A DNA stretch of 14,213 nucleotides from an uncultured Kangiella sp. (GCA_946481205.1 CAMLNB010000082.1:1-14213), one strand, 5' to 3'. Positions 1-6,967 are shown, numbered from the stretch's first letter. A program made the numbers and translations. Notes: generated by a model not told the origin, from the letters alone.

Positions 1-449
1 GTCGGCGTGAATTCGCGGCCTTCAATCTTGGCGTGGAAGCGGCCCATGCCACCAAAGAAGTTATCGACCAGGCTGAACACCAGCTTGGCTTCCATGGTGA
101 ACAAGGCCGTACCGCGCAAAGGCTTGATGCGGACCATGTTCAGGCTGGTCGGCACAAACAGCGAGTGGATGTACTCGCCGAACTTGATCATCTGGACGCC
201 GTTGATCGAGACCTCGCAGGCTTGCCGCATCAGATTGAACAGACTGATACGCATATGCCGGGCAAAGCGCTCGTTGATCATTTCCAGCGTCGGCATCCGG
301 CCGCGGACAATCCGGTCCTGCGAGTTGAAGTCATAGCTTCGCGCTTCGCCAGGGGCATAGTCCTCGCCACTGGTGTCAATGTCGCCGTCATCAACGCCAT
401 GTAACAGGGCGTCGATTTCGTCTTGGCTTAAGAGATCGGTAGTCGCCAT
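1..449 (-). CDS. fliM: Flagellar motor switch protein FliM, N-terminal part (cut by window edge)
   Basis: FliM is a C-ring protein that, with FliG and FliN, sets motor rotation direction and receives the chemotaxis signal. The first 149 codons are present and the gene runs off the left edge. Residues about 6-18 (LLSQDEIDALLHGV) form the conserved CheY-phosphate binding segment. Further on, RIVRGRMPTLEMINERFAR and the NFFGGMGR stretch near residue 130 are typical of the start of the FliM middle domain. The ATG at 447-449 puts the CheY-binding motif at the usual distance from the N-terminus, although its ribosome binding site is weak. It lies 15 bp downstream of the fliL stop, so it is almost certainly co-transcribed with fliL and may be translationally coupled to it. 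The C-terminal FliN-like domain is outside the window. Confidence 0.96.
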   Translation of the reverse strand, partial: MATTDLLSQDEIDALLHGVDDGDIDTSGEDYAPGEARSYDFNSQDRIVRGRMPTLEMINERFARHMRISLFNLMRQACEVSINGVQMIKFGEYIHSLFVPTSLNMVRIKPLRGTALFTMEAKLVFSLVDNFFGGMGRFHAKIEGREFTP

Positions 450-464
450 CGTTTCGCTATCCGG

Positions 465-1007
465 TCACTGCATGACAAACTGGGTGATCAAGATCCGCTC
501 AATCAGCGGTTTCTTTTCTTCGCGCTCAATCGCTTCCCGCGCCTTGGCCAGCGCCTGATCGCGAAATGCTTGCTGGCCTTCGGCGGTCATCAGCTGATCG
601 GCATCGGTAGTGCTAAGCAACATCAGCAACTCACTGCTCAGTAGCGGCACGTGCTTTTTGACCGCCAGCTCAGCGTTCGGGGTTTTGACCGCAAACACCA
701 CCTGCAGTTTGACCGTCCGCGATTTGCCGGCACTGGGCAGATTCGCGATCAACGGCTCGTTCAGTGCGATGTAGAGCAGACTCGGAGCGCCTTCCGGCAA
801 CTCTTCTTCCGGCTCTTCTGCGGCTTCATGAGCGGCGGCCTCGCCGTCAGGGCCCCCCTCCGCAGCCGGATCTTTCTTGAGCAGGAAGAATGCAGCACCG
901 CCGCCGATGGCCAGCACCAGCACGAGGATGCCAACAATGATCAGCAGCTTCTTTTTGCCGCCACTCTTGCCAGCCTCACCCAGCTCCAAATCTTGTTTTT
1001 CCGCCAT
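465..1007 (-). CDS. fliL: Flagellar basal body-associated protein FliL
   Basis: FliL is a single-pass inner-membrane protein that surrounds or supports the stators and affects motor torque. The 180-residue product has a short charged cytoplasmic N-terminus, one membrane segment at about residues 21-43 (LLIIVGILVLVLAIGG then AAFFLL), an acidic Glu/Ala-rich linker at about 47-75, and the periplasmic FliL domain ending in the characteristic ILITQFVMQ. A longer reading frame reaches 1088. The ATG at 1005-1007 is chosen because GAGGGG lies about 7-8 bases upstream and the resulting N-terminus is normal for the family. The longer form would also begin upstream of the predicted sigma-54 start site near 1027. 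It is the first gene of a unit continuing into fliM, separated from fliK by a terminator. Confidence 0.95.
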   Translation of the reverse strand: MAEKQDLELGEAGKSGGKKKLLIIVGILVLVLAIGGGAAFFLLKKDPAAEGGPDGEAAAHEAAEEPEEELPEGAPSLLYIALNEPLIANLPSAGKSRTVKLQVVFAVKTPNAELAVKKHVPLLSSELLMLLSTTDADQLMTAEGQQAFRDQALAKAREAIEREEKKPLIERILITQFVMQ

Positions 1008-1037
1008 CAGAAGTCCCCTCGCCTTGCGACACTCGAA

Positions 1038-1053
1038 TGCAGCTTTTGGGCCA
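1038..1053 (-). promoter_or_regulatory. Candidate sigma-54 promoter of fliL
   Basis: On the minus strand the sequence TGGCCCAAAAGCTGCA matches the -24/-12 consensus TGGCAYRNNNNTTGCW at all but two informative positions. It has the required GG and GC dinucleotides with exactly 10 bases between them. Transcription would start near 1027, about 20 bases before the fliL ATG and just before its GAGGGG ribosome binding site. It lies downstream of the fliK terminator, where a new promoter is needed. The activator is inferred to be FleR or FleQ. Confidence 0.65.
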
Positions 1054-1090
1054 GCACCGAAATCAAGAAAAAATGTCTTGGCTAACAATC

Positions 1091-1110
1091 ACTTGAAATG
1101 TAGTTCAAGT
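1091..1110. promoter_or_regulatory. Perfect inverted repeat upstream of the fliL promoter, possible activator site
   Basis: ACTTGAA (1091-1097) and TTCAAGT (1104-1110) are perfect inverted arms around a 6-base spacer. The dyad is centred about 73 bases upstream of the predicted fliL start and lies between the fliK terminator and the -24 element. That is a plausible place for an enhancer-binding protein such as FleQ or FleR. No U-tract follows it on either strand, so it does not look like a terminator. The assignment as a binding site is inference from geometry. Confidence 0.4.
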
Positions 1111-1165
1111 TTTGAATTTGTGCTGGCGCCGGGAATTTGGCGTTGTCGAGTCGCGCTATCAGCGC

Positions 1166-1201
1166 AAAAAAGCAAAACGCCGACTGCTAGCCGGCGTTTT
1201 G
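1166..1201 (-). terminator. Intrinsic terminator after fliK
   Basis: Arms at 1173-1182 and 1192-1201 are perfectly complementary over 10 bases (CAAAACGCCG against CGGCGTTTTG) around a 9-base loop. On the minus strand the hairpin is followed by C and then six T residues (1171-1166). It lies about 52 bases past the fliK stop, so it should end fliK transcripts and separate them from fliL. Confidence 0.85.
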
Positions 1202-1253
1202 TCGAAACTGCGGATGCGGAAAACAACGCTAGTGAATGTTCAGATCGCGGCTA

Positions 1254-2378
1254 TCAGGCAAAGTCGTCGATCAGGCCACTACCGCTGAGCTGACGCATGA
1301 CCGGCTGGTCCAGAACACCGTCGTCCTCGGTTTTCCCCGTACGAGAGGCATTCGACTGCTGTGCTCCCTGCTCTTGGTCACGCCGCCCCTGCTCCACTTC
1401 GACCTGGCCGAGCAGCAGACCGCCCTGACCAAACAATTCGCGCAATCGCGGCAGTGCCTGTTCCAGCTGATCGCGGGTGGCTTGATGGCTGACGACAAAA
1501 TGCAGATGGGTTTCGTTGTCGCTTTGGCTGATGCGGACTTCAATCGGTCCCAGCTCCGGTGGGTCCAGACGGATCTCCGCCTGCTGATTGCCGACCTTGG
1601 CCTGCCAGAGCAATTGATTGCCGAGCAAGGTATCGAAGTGCGGTGAGCGGATATTCAAGCCCGGCACCGGCTGCGTTGCCTCGTTGGTTGCATGGCTGGC
1701 CGTGGCGCTGGCCGGGCCAGCGGCGAAAATCGCGAGAGCCGGCTCGGCGGTGGCGCGCGCTGTCAGCGTTGCGTTAGCGACCGACTCTGGCCGAGCCAAC
1801 AAACCAACCGAGGTCTTGCTGGCCTGTTCCAGCAACACGCTCCAACCGTCGATCGCATCGTTGGCGGCCAGTGCCGTTTCGACCGGCGTATCGCCAACCG
1901 GCTCGGCAGCGCTCTCAAGCCGGACCAGCGGCTGTCGCACCAGCAACTCCGCCGGCAAGCGTTTGCCGGTGAGCGGCAATGCCGCCGACAGCTCGACTGC
2001 CGCTGCGTCTGTCTGCTCAGCGTCACTGCCCAGCGCACCAATGCCTATCGCTTGGGCAACAGCCTGCTGCACAGGGCTGGCAATGCGCTCGGTCGGCAGC
2101 ATCAACGCGACCGGCAGCTCGGTCAACATCACGGCCGGCTCGGCGCTTTCACTTGTCGGCTCGGACTCGGATTCTGATTCAGGCTCGCTGGCGGCGATGT
2201 CCTCGCTTTCGTCAGGCGGTTCGCCCTGCCATTGCATCGCGGCGGCCATGTCCAGCAGCGCCGTGAACGACGTCGTGGCAGCGCTATCGCCTTCCGCTGC
2301 AGCAGATTCGGCTGCGCCAGCCACAACCGGCGCCGCAGGTGCGGCGGCTGCCGTGCTCAGCAACAAAGGGGATGTCAT
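1254..2378 (-). CDS. fliK: Flagellar hook-length control protein FliK
   Basis: FliK is secreted during hook assembly, measures hook length and switches export specificity by contacting FlhB. The 374-residue product has a long low-complexity N-terminal part rich in Ala, Ser, Glu and Thr, including an acidic SE-rich run near residues 57-78. The conserved C-terminal hook domain begins near residue 253, with LLWQAKVGNQQAEIRLDPP and the hallmark LDPPELGPIEVRI at about 271-283, then a Gln/Gly-rich tail. The ATG at 2376-2378 is preferred over an upstream start at 2405 because AGGAG sits 7 bases before it. The reading frame ends in tandem stops TGA-TAG. It has its own sigma-54 promoter and terminator, so it may form a single-gene unit, perhaps with read-through from the hpt gene upstream. 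The low-complexity N-terminus is normal for FliK and is not conserved between species. Confidence 0.93.
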   Translation of the reverse strand: MTSPLLLSTAAAAPAAPVVAGAAESAAAEGDSAATTSFTALLDMAAAMQWQGEPPDESEDIAASEPESESESEPTSESAEPAVMLTELPVALMLPTERIASPVQQAVAQAIGIGALGSDAEQTDAAAVELSAALPLTGKRLPAELLVRQPLVRLESAAEPVGDTPVETALAANDAIDGWSVLLEQASKTSVGLLARPESVANATLTARATAEPALAIFAAGPASATASHATNEATQPVPGLNIRSPHFDTLLGNQLLWQAKVGNQQAEIRLDPPELGPIEVRISQSDNETHLHFVVSHQATRDQLEQALPRLRELFGQGGLLLGQVEVEQGRRDQEQGAQQSNASRTGKTEDDGVLDQPVMRQLSGSGLIDDFA

Positions 2379-2425
2379 CGGGGGCTCCTGCCAGCGCCAC
2401 ATCAAGCGGCAACACGCTATTGCTC

Positions 2426-2441
2426 AGCAACTGGCATGCCA
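2426..2441 (-). promoter_or_regulatory. Sigma-54 promoter of fliK, full consensus match
   Basis: The minus strand reads TGGCATGCCAGTTGCT, which matches TGGCAYRNNNNTTGCW at every defined position with correct spacing. Transcription would begin near 2415, giving a leader of about 37 bases before the fliK ATG. It lies in the 94-bp gap between the Hpt gene and fliK. A short hairpin (TGCCAG at 2437-2442 with CTGGCA at 2453-2458) overlaps its -24 side. Confidence 0.8.
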
Positions 2442-2472
2442 GCGGCTAGGCACTGGCAGGTGGGCGATGTCT

Positions 2473-2817
2473 TTAGCTGGGGAAACGTTGTCTCAGTTCT
2501 TGCTGGACGGTGGCCAACTCGGTTTCCAGCGCCTGCAGTGCGGTTGGCATGGCGGTCGCCGCCGCGGCAGCTTGGGTCGCCAGCGCTTCCAGCTGCTGGC
2601 AGCGCTGCGCCAGTTCAACGGCGCCGAGATTGCTGCTGCTGCCTTTCAGGCTGTGTGCCTGCCGGCGCGCGTTGTCCCAGTCCTGCTGCTGCATGGCGCG
2701 CTGCAAATGCTGCAGCCGATCGGCGCTGTCGCGCAGAAATGCCTCGACCAGATTGCCAAGATCATCGCCCATCAGGTCGATCAATTCGCTGAGTTGTTGT
2801 GGGTCAAGAGCCGACAT
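2473..2817 (-). CDS. hptB: Histidine phosphotransfer (Hpt) protein, HptB-like
   Basis: This 114-residue single-domain Hpt protein would pass phosphate between a histidine kinase receiver and a response regulator in the cytoplasm. The core motif is AHSLKGSSSNLGA, with His55 as the phosphorylated residue. The rest is predicted helical, as expected for a four-helix Hpt bundle. It begins 6 bp after the stop of the REC-PP2C-HATPase gene, so the two are co-transcribed and probably functionally paired. In Pseudomonas aeruginosa the equivalent HptB phosphorylates HsbR. The symbol is given by analogy of domain and neighbourhood, since an Hpt domain alone cannot prove orthology. The hybrid kinase that would feed it is not in the window. 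Confidence 0.82.
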   Translation of the reverse strand: MSALDPQQLSELIDLMGDDLGNLVEAFLRDSADRLQHLQRAMQQQDWDNARRQAHSLKGSSSNLGAVELAQRCQQLEALATQAAAAATAMPTALQALETELATVQQELRQRFPS

Positions 2818-2823
2818 CGGCGG

Positions 2824-4539
2824 TTACTGCCCCTGTTCGTGGCTGAGCTGCCAGTCGTAATTGGCTTCGACTATATTGCCACGGCCTTCGAATTGCAGCG
2901 AATGGCAGAGCGAGGCCAGCAGATTCAAACCGCGGCCGCCATAGCTGGTGTCATTGGCTTGACGCGCTTGCCAGCTGCGCCAATCAAAACCCTGGCCACT
3001 GTCTTCCACCCGCATCCGCAAGCGACCACCATTGGTCCGCGGTTGATGTTCGAACACCAGTCGAACATAACCCTGCTGCAGCGAATTCAAGCGCTCCTGA
3101 CGCTGGCGATAGTATTCGCTGAAGCCTTCGTGCGTTGATTTCAATGCCGAATCCAGTTGCAGGATGCCGTGATCGAGCGCATTGGAATACAACTCGGCCA
3201 AAATCGTGAACACCCGACCGCGATGGGGCCGCAATGCTGGCAACTCCATCAACACCTGCAACAACAATGGCAAGGGATCAAAATGTTGTAGCGCCTGCGT
3301 ACGCAGCTCGTACTCGAAACGCCAATCCAAAGGCCCGATGCCGATCGGCAATGGTCCGCTCGGCAAGGTGTCTGCGCTGGCCGACCACGGCACCAGTTTC
3401 ACCTCAACCATGCTGACATCGTCACGCGGCGCCAAGCCGTTGCCGAACAGACTCAGCGCCCGCTGCACGGCAACAAAGGCACCGTCCTCGCTGGCGGTTT
3501 CGACACTGCTTTCCAGCCGTTCACTGCCAAACATTTCGCCGGCGGCGTTGCTGGTTTCGATTACGCCATCGGAGGTCAGCAGCAGCCGATCACCGGGCAG
3601 GAAAACCACCCGCTGGATCTGCGGACGGAACCGCTCACGCCCGACGACGCCCAGCGGCAAATGCTGGGACGGAAAGCGCGAAATGATGCCTTCGCCGGCG
3701 CGAGTCAGAAAGCCATCCGGCATACCACCGTTCCAGAGTTCCATCATTTCGCCGCGAAAATCGATATCGGCACCAATGGCGCAACAGAACACCCCAGTCG
3801 GCAAGATTTCTTTCAATCGCTGGTTTATCTCGGCCAAGATATCGACCAACGCGAAACCCTTCTGGGTCATGCCATAAAAAATTTCCGATACCGGCATCGC
3901 GCCGATTGCTGCCGGCAAGCCATGACCGGTGAAATCGCCGAGCAGCACGTGCAAACCACCGGCCGGCTTTTCCGCCGCCAGCAGCAAATCACCGTTGAAG
4001 ATATACATCGGTGACAACTGGTAGCGGATGGTTGGCGCATCCAGGCAACCCGGATGGGCGATGTTGTCGAACAGGATCTTGGCGAGCTGTTGTTCTCGCA
4101 CCAATCGTTCGGTATGGAAATGAATCTCGTCGCGCTGACGGGCAACGGTGTCATACAGCTGTTGCATCCGGCTGAACGCCCGCAACTTGGCTTGTAGAAT
4201 CAGTTTCTGATACGGCTTGGTCAGGAAATCGTCGCCGCCGACTTCGAGGCAGCGCGCCAGAGCGTTAACATCGGTCAAAGCGGTCAGAAAGATAATCGGC
4301 ACCAGGCGGCTGCCGGCCATCATCTTGATCTGGATGGCCGCGTCGTAACCATCGAGCTCCGGCATCAGCACATCCAGCAACACGATATCCGGTTGCTCAG
4401 CCAGAAAGCGCTGCACCGCTTGGCGACCGTTCTCGGCCTCGACCACGCTGTGACCTTCGCGCTGCAACAAGCTGCGCAGAATCAACCGGTCGCTGCTGTT
4501 GTCGTCTGCAATCAAAATGCGCAGGGCATCGGCCGCCAC
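2824..4539 (-). CDS. hsbR: Response regulator with PP2C phosphatase and anti-sigma-type kinase domains, HsbR-like
   Basis: This 571-residue protein has three domains. The N-terminal receiver has acidic residues D12/D13, phosphoacceptor D56 (DIVLLDVLMP), T86 and K108. A coiled linker (about 115-155) joins it to a SpoIIE/PP2C phosphatase domain with metal ligands in FNGD (D184), GDFTGHG (D202), TSDG (D324) and RDD (D373/D374). The C-terminal GHKL ATPase domain has the N box ILAELYSNALDHG (E449, N453, D456), G1 box EDSGQG (D513) and G2 box GGRGLNLL, so both phosphatase and kinase look intact. In P. aeruginosa HsbR the receiver state decides whether HsbA is dephosphorylated or phosphorylated. Start: GTG at 4537-4539, with AGGGGA about 6 bases upstream; a nearby ATG is out of frame. 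It follows the STAS gene by 76 bp and precedes hpt by 6 bp. Confidence 0.88.
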   Translation of the reverse strand: MAADALRILIADDNSSDRLILRSLLQREGHSVVEAENGRQAVQRFLAEQPDIVLLDVLMPELDGYDAAIQIKMMAGSRLVPIIFLTALTDVNALARCLEVGGDDFLTKPYQKLILQAKLRAFSRMQQLYDTVARQRDEIHFHTERLVREQQLAKILFDNIAHPGCLDAPTIRYQLSPMYIFNGDLLLAAEKPAGGLHVLLGDFTGHGLPAAIGAMPVSEIFYGMTQKGFALVDILAEINQRLKEILPTGVFCCAIGADIDFRGEMMELWNGGMPDGFLTRAGEGIISRFPSQHLPLGVVGRERFRPQIQRVVFLPGDRLLLTSDGVIETSNAAGEMFGSERLESSVETASEDGAFVAVQRALSLFGNGLAPRDDVSMVEVKLVPWSASADTLPSGPLPIGIGPLDWRFEYELRTQALQHFDPLPLLLQVLMELPALRPHRGRVFTILAELYSNALDHGILQLDSALKSTHEGFSEYYRQRQERLNSLQQGYVRLVFEHQPRTNGGRLRMRVEDSGQGFDWRSWQARQANDTSYGGRGLNLLASLCHSLQFEGRGNIVEANYDWQLSHEQGQ

Positions 4540-4556
4540 GAGACATCCCCTGTCAG

Positions 4557-4581
4557 CAAAACGGCCACCCTCGGGTGACCG
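4557..4581 (-). terminator. Hairpin with short U-tract between the STAS and response-regulator genes, possible attenuator
   Basis: On the minus strand CGGTCACC (4581-4574) pairs with GGTGGCCG (4569-4562), with one G-U pair, closing a CGAG tetraloop, and is followed by TTTT. It lies in the 76-bp gap after the STAS stop. The short U-tract suggests partial rather than full termination, which would let the STAS gene be expressed above the two downstream genes. It could alternatively serve only as a 3' stabilising structure. Confidence 0.5.
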
Positions 4582-4597
4582 TTCGGCAATGGAAATC

Positions 4598-4617
4598 GAG
4601 TCGACCGCAGCCGACTC
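4598..4617 (-). other. Small hairpin at the stop codon of the STAS gene
   Basis: GAGTCG (4598-4603) and CGACTC (4612-4617) are perfect inverted 6-base arms around an 8-base loop, and the right arm overlaps the STAS stop codon (4616-4618). It stands immediately before the 4557-4581 hairpin in the transcript, so the two form tandem stem-loops. There is no U-tract, so it may contribute to mRNA processing or stability. Confidence 0.3.
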
Positions 4618-4921
4618 AGGAAATCTTGAACAACTGCTCGAAGTTGGAAATCGTCAGGATCTTCTTCACGTCATTGTTGCAATGCTGGATGCTGATGTTG
4701 GCACTGTCGCCACCAGCGTAATCACGCAACAACAACAGCATGCCGAGCGCCGAACTGTCGAGATAGGTCGCTTCGTGCATATCAACGACATAGCTCTTCG
4801 GCTTGACGGGCAAATTCTCATAGGACTCACGAAACGCTTGGTGCGAACTGAAATCAAACCGGCCGGAAATACGGATGGTCAGCTCGGTGCCATCGGCACT
4901 CTTGCTACTGCTGATCGCCAT
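4616..4921 (-). CDS. hsbA: STAS-domain anti-anti-sigma factor, HsbA-like
   Basis: This 101-residue single STAS domain protein resembles SpoIIAA/RsbV antagonists. The segment YVVDMHEATYLDSSALGMLL carries the conserved phosphorylatable serine. By count the DSS serine is residue 56, the position reported for P. aeruginosa HsbA, which in that organism binds FlgM or the diguanylate cyclase HsbD depending on phosphorylation. A longer frame reaches 4963. The ATG at 4919-4921 is chosen because AGGAG lies 6 bases upstream and the domain starts normally from there. It is separated from fliJ by 170 bp, so it may have its own promoter. Its likely modifier is the PP2C/HATPase protein encoded just downstream. 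The fold assignment is firm; the exact partner here is inference. Confidence 0.88.
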   Translation of the reverse strand: MAISSSKSADGTELTIRISGRFDFSSHQAFRESYENLPVKPKSYVVDMHEATYLDSSALGMLLLLRDYAGGDSANISIQHCNNDVKKILTISNFEQLFKIS

Positions 4922-4958
4922 GAACCACTCCTGAAGCCGCCCGGCGGGCTTGACCGGA

Positions 4959-5015
4959 CGCAAGCGGAAGACATCCTGCTATTGGGAAAGCCTGCTAACT
5001 ATAGCGCAAGCGGAA
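4959..5015. repeat. 11-bp direct repeat in the leader of the STAS gene
   Basis: CGCAAGCGGAA occurs exactly at 4959-4969 and again at 5005-5015, 46 bp apart, in the 170-bp gap between fliJ and the STAS gene. The upstream copy (in transcript direction) falls in the spacer of a weak sigma-70-like promoter. A second short direct repeat, CCTGCT, occurs at 4975-4980 and 4991-4996. Repeated sites here could be an operator, but no known binding protein is recognised. Confidence 0.45.
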
Positions 5016-5025
5016 CGCAGGTCCA
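4998..5025 (-). promoter_or_regulatory. Weak sigma-70-like promoter candidate for the STAS gene
   Basis: On the minus strand TGGACC (5025-5020) and TATAGT (5003-4998) are separated by 16 bases, each matching the -35 and -10 hexamers at four or more positions. The transcript would have a leader of about 70 bases. No good sigma-54 or sigma-28 match was found in the same gap. Such matches arise easily by chance, so this is tentative. Confidence 0.25.
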
Positions 5026-5091
5026 GCTCCGACCGGCCTTGTTTGACAAAACAGCTTGGTAATTCGCCCGGATGCGGCGCCACCACTGAGG

Positions 5092-5541
5092 TCAGCGCTT
5101 GGGCTGGCGCAGGTGGGCACGCTGGGCCGAGCGGTCGTCCTGCACCGCCTGCTCGCGCTTGTCGGCCTGTCGTACTTCCGATTGCTGCAGGTTGCCGACC
5201 ACGTTGTTGATAGCCTTGGCCTTGCTGGCCCGTTGCTGCCACTGGCCGGTCCGTTGCTCGACCTGGACCACCGCGCCGCGGATGCGTTGCTGCTGCTGCT
5301 CAATGGCCCGATCCAACTGACCCAGGAACTGTTGGAACTGTTGCAATTCGATGCCATTGAGACCGGAACGGCCGCGGCGCTGAAAATCGGCGACGTATTC
5401 CTGCCGATAGGTCTGCAGTTCAAGCAACCGCTGCTCTTCGCTGACTTGCGCCTGCTTGGCCTCACCCAAAGCCTGCGCGGCCGAGCGTTCCTGTTTGTCG
5501 GCCAACCGGGCCACCGGCTGCAAGCGTTCTGAGCGAGTCAT
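5092..5541 (-). CDS. fliJ: Flagellar export chaperone FliJ
   Basis: FliJ is a coiled-coil protein that inserts into the FliI hexamer and links it to the export gate FlhA. The 149-residue product is almost wholly charged and helical, rich in Gln, Glu, Arg and Ala. It has the family-typical MTRSERLQPVARLADKQE start and the QRLLELQTYRQEY and QQFQQFLGQLDRAI heptad segments. FliJ sequences diverge strongly, so position right after fliI supports the call. The ATG at 5539-5541 is used; TAGGAG lies about 12 bases upstream, slightly far. A TTG at 5553 is too close to that site to be preferred. There are 55 bp to the fliI stop and 170 bp to the following STAS gene. Confidence 0.9.
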   Translation of the reverse strand: MTRSERLQPVARLADKQERSAAQALGEAKQAQVSEEQRLLELQTYRQEYVADFQRRGRSGLNGIELQQFQQFLGQLDRAIEQQQQRIRGAVVQVEQRTGQWQQRASKAKAINNVVGNLQQSEVRQADKREQAVQDDRSAQRAHLRQPKR

Positions 5542-5596
5542 GGTTCGGTACAACTCCTAGCGCGTGAATACAGGCAGGCACGATGCTGCGCTGACA

Positions 5597-6967
5597 TCAG
5601 CGGCGACGGTTAGCAGGTAGTGTAGTCGTGTCTTGGGCCAAAATTCCTTCCAAGCCGAGCAAACTGTCTTTCAACGGCACTTTCTCATTCATGCCCTGAC
5701 GTAAAAACTCATTGATCACAGGCATCAGGCTGATCGCCTCGTCAATCGCACCATCAGCACCGCTTTGATACGCACCGACCGTGATCAGATCACGGTTCTG
5801 TTGATACGTTGCATAAATCTGCTTGACCAACACCGCGGCGCGCTGATGTGCCATGGCGGTAATCTGCGGCATCGCCCGGCTGATCGACGCTTCAATGTCG
5901 ACGGCGGGATAATGACCGGCCTCGGCCAAGCGGCGCGAGAGTACGATGTGTCCGTCCAAGATGGCGCGAGCGGCGTCGGCGATCGGATCTTGTTGATCAT
6001 CGCCTTCGGTCAAAACGGTATAAAACGCCGTGATTGAACCGGCACCCTTTTCAGCGTTGCCGGCACGCTCGACCAACACCGGCAGTTTGGCAAAGACCGA
6101 TGGCGGATAACCTTTTGTCGCCGGCGGCTCACCAACGGCCAAGGCAATTTCACGCTGGGCCTGACAATAGCGGGTCAGTGAATCCATCAGCAGCAAGACT
6201 TGTTTGCCTTCGTCACGAAACGATTCGGCAATCGTCGTCGCGACTTGCGCGCCCTGCAATCGCAGCAAAGGCGGCAAATCGGCCGGCACCGCAACAACCA
6301 CGGCACGCTGCAAACCTTCTTCACCCAGAATGTGCTCGATGAACTCTTTGACTTCGCGACCACGCTCGCCGATGAGCCCCACCACGATCACATCGGCTTC
6401 GGTGAATTTGGTCATCATGCCGAGCAGCACGCTCTTGCCGACGCCAGAACCGGCAAACAGGCCCATGCGCTGACCGCGACCCACGGTCAGCAAAGCATTG
6501 ATCGCCCGCACACCAACATCGAGCGGTTCGCTGATCGGGTGACGCGCTAACGGATTGATCGGTTTCGCGGCGAGTGAACGGCGGTGTCCCGCCAACGGAC
6601 CACGACCATCAATCGGTTGACCTTCGCCATCGAGCACACGGCCAAGCAAATCACTACCAACCAGAATTTCTGCTGCGCCGGAAATCGGCAACACCGTTGC
6701 ACCGGGACCGAGTCCGTGCAGATCGGCAGTTGGCATCAGGAACAAACTTTCGCCGGAAAAGCCGACGACTTCGGCACGATGCAAACGGCCATCATGACCG
6801 CGGATCAGGCAGCGACCACCCACCGGCAAACGGCACCCGACAGCCTCCAGGGTCAGACCAACCATACGCACCAATTTGCCTTCCGCCTGCAGGCCGGGCG
6901 CGCTGCTAACGCGCGCCTGATAGACTTCAAGGCGACGGTGTAGCGGCATTCGTTGACTGAGGCTCAT
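5597..6967 (-). CDS. fliI: Flagellum-specific ATPase FliI
   Basis: FliI is the export ATPase, related to the F1 beta subunit, which unfolds or delivers substrates at the base of the flagellum. The 456-residue product shows Walker A AGSGVGKS (about 172-179), the [12 protein letters not shown] segment, Walker B LLLMD with D262, and [16 protein letters not shown], the region matching the F-type ATPase signature. Length is standard. The open frame extends to 7048, but the ATG at 6965-6967 has GGAG 5 bases upstream and gives a normal [13 protein letters not shown] start. A second ATG at 6949 is possible but has no better site. This start overlaps the end of fliH by 41 bp, implying coupling of the two proteins, which form a complex. 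Confidence 0.96.
   Translation of the reverse strand: MSLSQRMPLHRRLEVYQARVSSAPGLQAEGKLVRMVGLTLEAVGCRLPVGGRCLIRGHDGRLHRAEVVGFSGESLFLMPTADLHGLGPGATVLPISGAAEILVGSDLLGRVLDGEGQPIDGRGPLAGHRRSLAAKPINPLARHPISEPLDVGVRAINALLTVGRGQRMGLFAGSGVGKSVLLGMMTKFTEADVIVVGLIGERGREVKEFIEHILGEEGLQRAVVVAVPADLPPLLRLQGAQVATTIAESFRDEGKQVLLLMDSLTRYCQAQREIALAVGEPPATKGYPPSVFAKLPVLVERAGNAEKGAGSITAFYTVLTEGDDQQDPIADAARAILDGHIVLSRRLAEAGHYPAVDIEASISRAMPQITAMAHQRAAVLVKQIYATYQQNRDLITVGAYQSGADGAIDEAISLMPVINEFLRQGMNEKVPLKDSLLGLEGILAQDTTTLPANRRR

Noticed and set aside
1618..3138. Long plus-strand open frame of about 506 codons across fliK, hpt and the end of the response-regulator gene
   Set aside because: It is antisense to three well-supported genes, shows no recognisable domain, and its Ala/Ser-rich composition is what the complement of GC-rich coding sequence gives.
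5589..5602. Hairpin CGCTGA-TG-TCAGCG overlapping the fliI stop codon as a terminator
   Set aside because: The loop is only two bases, there is no U-tract, and fliJ follows directly.
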